Positions 6,536 through 7,694 of a stretch of 7,694 nt of DNA are shown here, piece after piece (position 1 is the stretch's first letter; each line of letters begins with the position of its first letter). This DNA is from Rhodospirillales bacterium (GTDB lineage Bacteria > Pseudomonadota > Alphaproteobacteria > UBA8366 > JADFVY01). A program made the translations under genes and the position numbers. The stretch spans positions 1-7,694 of the forward strand of contig JAHELM010000099.1 of NCBI GenBank assembly GCA_024644185.1. The letters are read 5' to 3'. Under the pieces are notes generated by a model. That model was not told where the DNA came from. It searched no databases and saw nothing but the letters and a program-made list of their open reading frames with translations.

Positions 6536-7694
6536 CTATCCTCGCCCGCCGGACACTATGTCGCGCGTCATGTGCGGCAGGATTGCGAGGCTGTTCAGGG
6601 CCTGTTTGAGTTTTGCCTGCGCGGCGCGCGGCATCCGCCGGGGATCGACGCGCGCGCCGGGCTCAAGACCGACCGCGATATCCTCGATCTGCTGTTCGAG
6701 TACGATGCGGGTCACCGTCTGGTGGGCGTCGCGCAGCGTGTCCATGTCGTCGGGCGACAGGGTGCCGGAATCGCGTACCGCCGCCAGCCGCGCGGCGGTA
6801 GAGGTGGCGCGGCTGGCCAGCTTCAGCGCCATGGCCCGGGCGCCGCAGCTGATCGGCAGCAACCCGCCGAGCTTGAGGTCGACCCGCCCCTCCTTCAGCC
6901 GGAACCCGCCGAGCAGGCCGAGCGGCGCCCGGTGCTGTTCGATCTGCGCCGCCAGCAGGCTGAGGAACAGCCGCGACCCGGCCGCGGTGTCGACGGCGAA
7001 GTCGCGCAGCCGCTCGGCCAGCGCGAAATCGCCATGCACGGGGACGAAGTCGAAAAAGATGCCGATCATCAACAGCGCTTGCGGGTCCGGCGTGGCGAGC
7101 CAGCGCCGGATCTCGGTCTCCCAGTCAGACAGGGGGCCGCGCCAGGCCGTATTGCTGGCCATCACCTTGCCCTTGCAATAGGGGATGCCGGCGGCGTCCA
7201 GCAGGTCGGAGATTCGTCGGGCGGCCTCTTCGTACCAGGGGTCGTCGGCCCCGGTTCCGGCATGCACGATGGCATTGTCCTGATCGGGGGCCAGCAGGCT
7301 TTCACCACGCCCGCCGGAACCCAGCACGAGCACCGCCCAGGGCGCGGGCGCCGGGCCGCGTCCCTCGTCGCGCATCGCCGCCTCGGCCAGTTCGCTGGCG
7401 CGCCGCGTCATGTCGCAATAGACCTGGCTGATCACCGCGGCCGCGTTCATCGCACCGACCCCCTCGGCCAGCATGCGGCGTACCAGCCCCGGAAGTTCGG
7501 CGCGCACGGCGGCCATGTCGGCGGCGGTATTCGCGACATCCAGCCGGTCGCCGAGCTGCAGCGTGTCGCCGACGCGCAGCTTCAGCAGGGCCCGGCCGGT
7601 GACCATGCCGACGGCCCGTCGCGTCGGCGGGTCGACCGCCACCAGATGGCGGATGCGGCGCGCCGTCATGCGGCCCAGCGCCTTGTAGACGAAG
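6536..7694 (-). CDS. CBS/DUF294 nucleotidyltransferase-like signalling protein, 3' part
   Basis: The gene continues beyond the right edge: the frame is open at 7693 and ends at TAG (6538-6536). The ATG at 7669 is internal. The first visible residues, FVYKALGRMTARRIRHLVAV followed by GMVTGRALLKL, look like the end of a CBS domain. Next comes a helical stretch (about 50-105, counting from the Met at 7669), then a GlnD-like nucleotidyltransferase core. That core has GSGGRGES (117-124), DQDNAIV (129-135, Asp pair D129/D131), PYCKGKVMASNTAWRGPLSDW (163-183) and FDFVPVHGD (206-214), with a third acidic position. The C-terminal half (about 220-377) is the helical DUF294 C-terminal domain. The acidic residues needed for nucleotidyl transfer appear present. 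Members often also have a cyclic-nucleotide-binding domain and paired CBS domains N-terminal to this, outside the window. Target and nucleotide are unknown, and a link to nitrogen or second-messenger signalling is inference. It ends 163 bases before the ettA start. Confidence 0.85.
   Translation of the reverse strand, partial: FVYKALGRMTARRIRHLVAVDPPTRRAVGMVTGRALLKLRVGDTLQLGDRLDVANTAADMAAVRAELPGLVRRMLAEGVGAMNAAAVISQVYCDMTRRASELAEAAMRDEGRGPAPAPWAVLVLGSGGRGESLLAPDQDNAIVHAGTGADDPWYEEAARRISDLLDAAGIPYCKGKVMASNTAWRGPLSDWETEIRRWLATPDPQALLMIGIFFDFVPVHGDFALAERLRDFAVDTAAGSRLFLSLLAAQIEQHRAPLGLLGGFRLKEGRVDLKLGGLLPISCGARAMALKLASRATSTAARLAAVRDSGTLSPDDMDTLRDAHQTVTRIVLEQQIEDIAVGLEPGARVDPRRMPRAAQAKLKQALNSLAILPHMTRDIVSGGRG

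Overview
The window looks like ordinary chromosome from a GC-rich alphaproteobacterium, probably in or near the Rhodospirillales. This rests on high GC with tight coding density, an EttA and MlaA/MlaC set typical of Gram-negatives, and an ArsR-methyltransferase gene next to metF. The taxon is an inference from gene content, not a match. I see no phage, transposon, CRISPR, tRNA or rRNA signal, and no gene-free stretch over 170 bases.

Layout. At the left edge (1-1196, + strand) lie the end of a probable bile-acid:sodium-symporter-like transporter and a complete EamA-type (DMT) exporter, joined by an ATGA overlap. Facing them on the - strand (3038 down to 1200) is a two-gene operon: an ArsR-type HTH fused to a SAM-dependent methyltransferase, then metF. 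The two genes are separated by a stop codon and one sense codon, in the same reading frame. The metF and exporter stop codons are only 3 bases apart. The operon's promoter region holds a strikingly AT-rich palindrome plus an extra half-site, a good candidate operator for the regulator itself.

Diverging from that promoter (3204-4662, + strand) is an mlaA-mlaC pair for phospholipid transport between outer and inner membranes; mlaC starts inside mlaA. Converging on it (6372 down to 4690, - strand) is ettA, an ABC-F translation factor. Its upstream region carries a 49-base, nearly perfect hairpin with 20 base pairs. The right end (7694 down to 6536, - strand) is the 3' part of a CBS/DUF294 nucleotidyltransferase-like signalling protein that runs off the window.

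How the genes fit together: the ArsR-methyltransferase and MetF plausibly form a self-regulated methionine/SAM-cycle unit, since MetF supplies 5-methyl-THF for methionine synthesis and the regulator could sense SAM or S-adenosylhomocysteine. MlaA and MlaC act in one envelope-lipid pathway. The other genes are housekeeping or transport neighbours with no evident functional link. The two things most worth a second look are the operator-regulator-metF unit and the ettA leader hairpin; nothing here amounts to an obvious new defence or mobile system.
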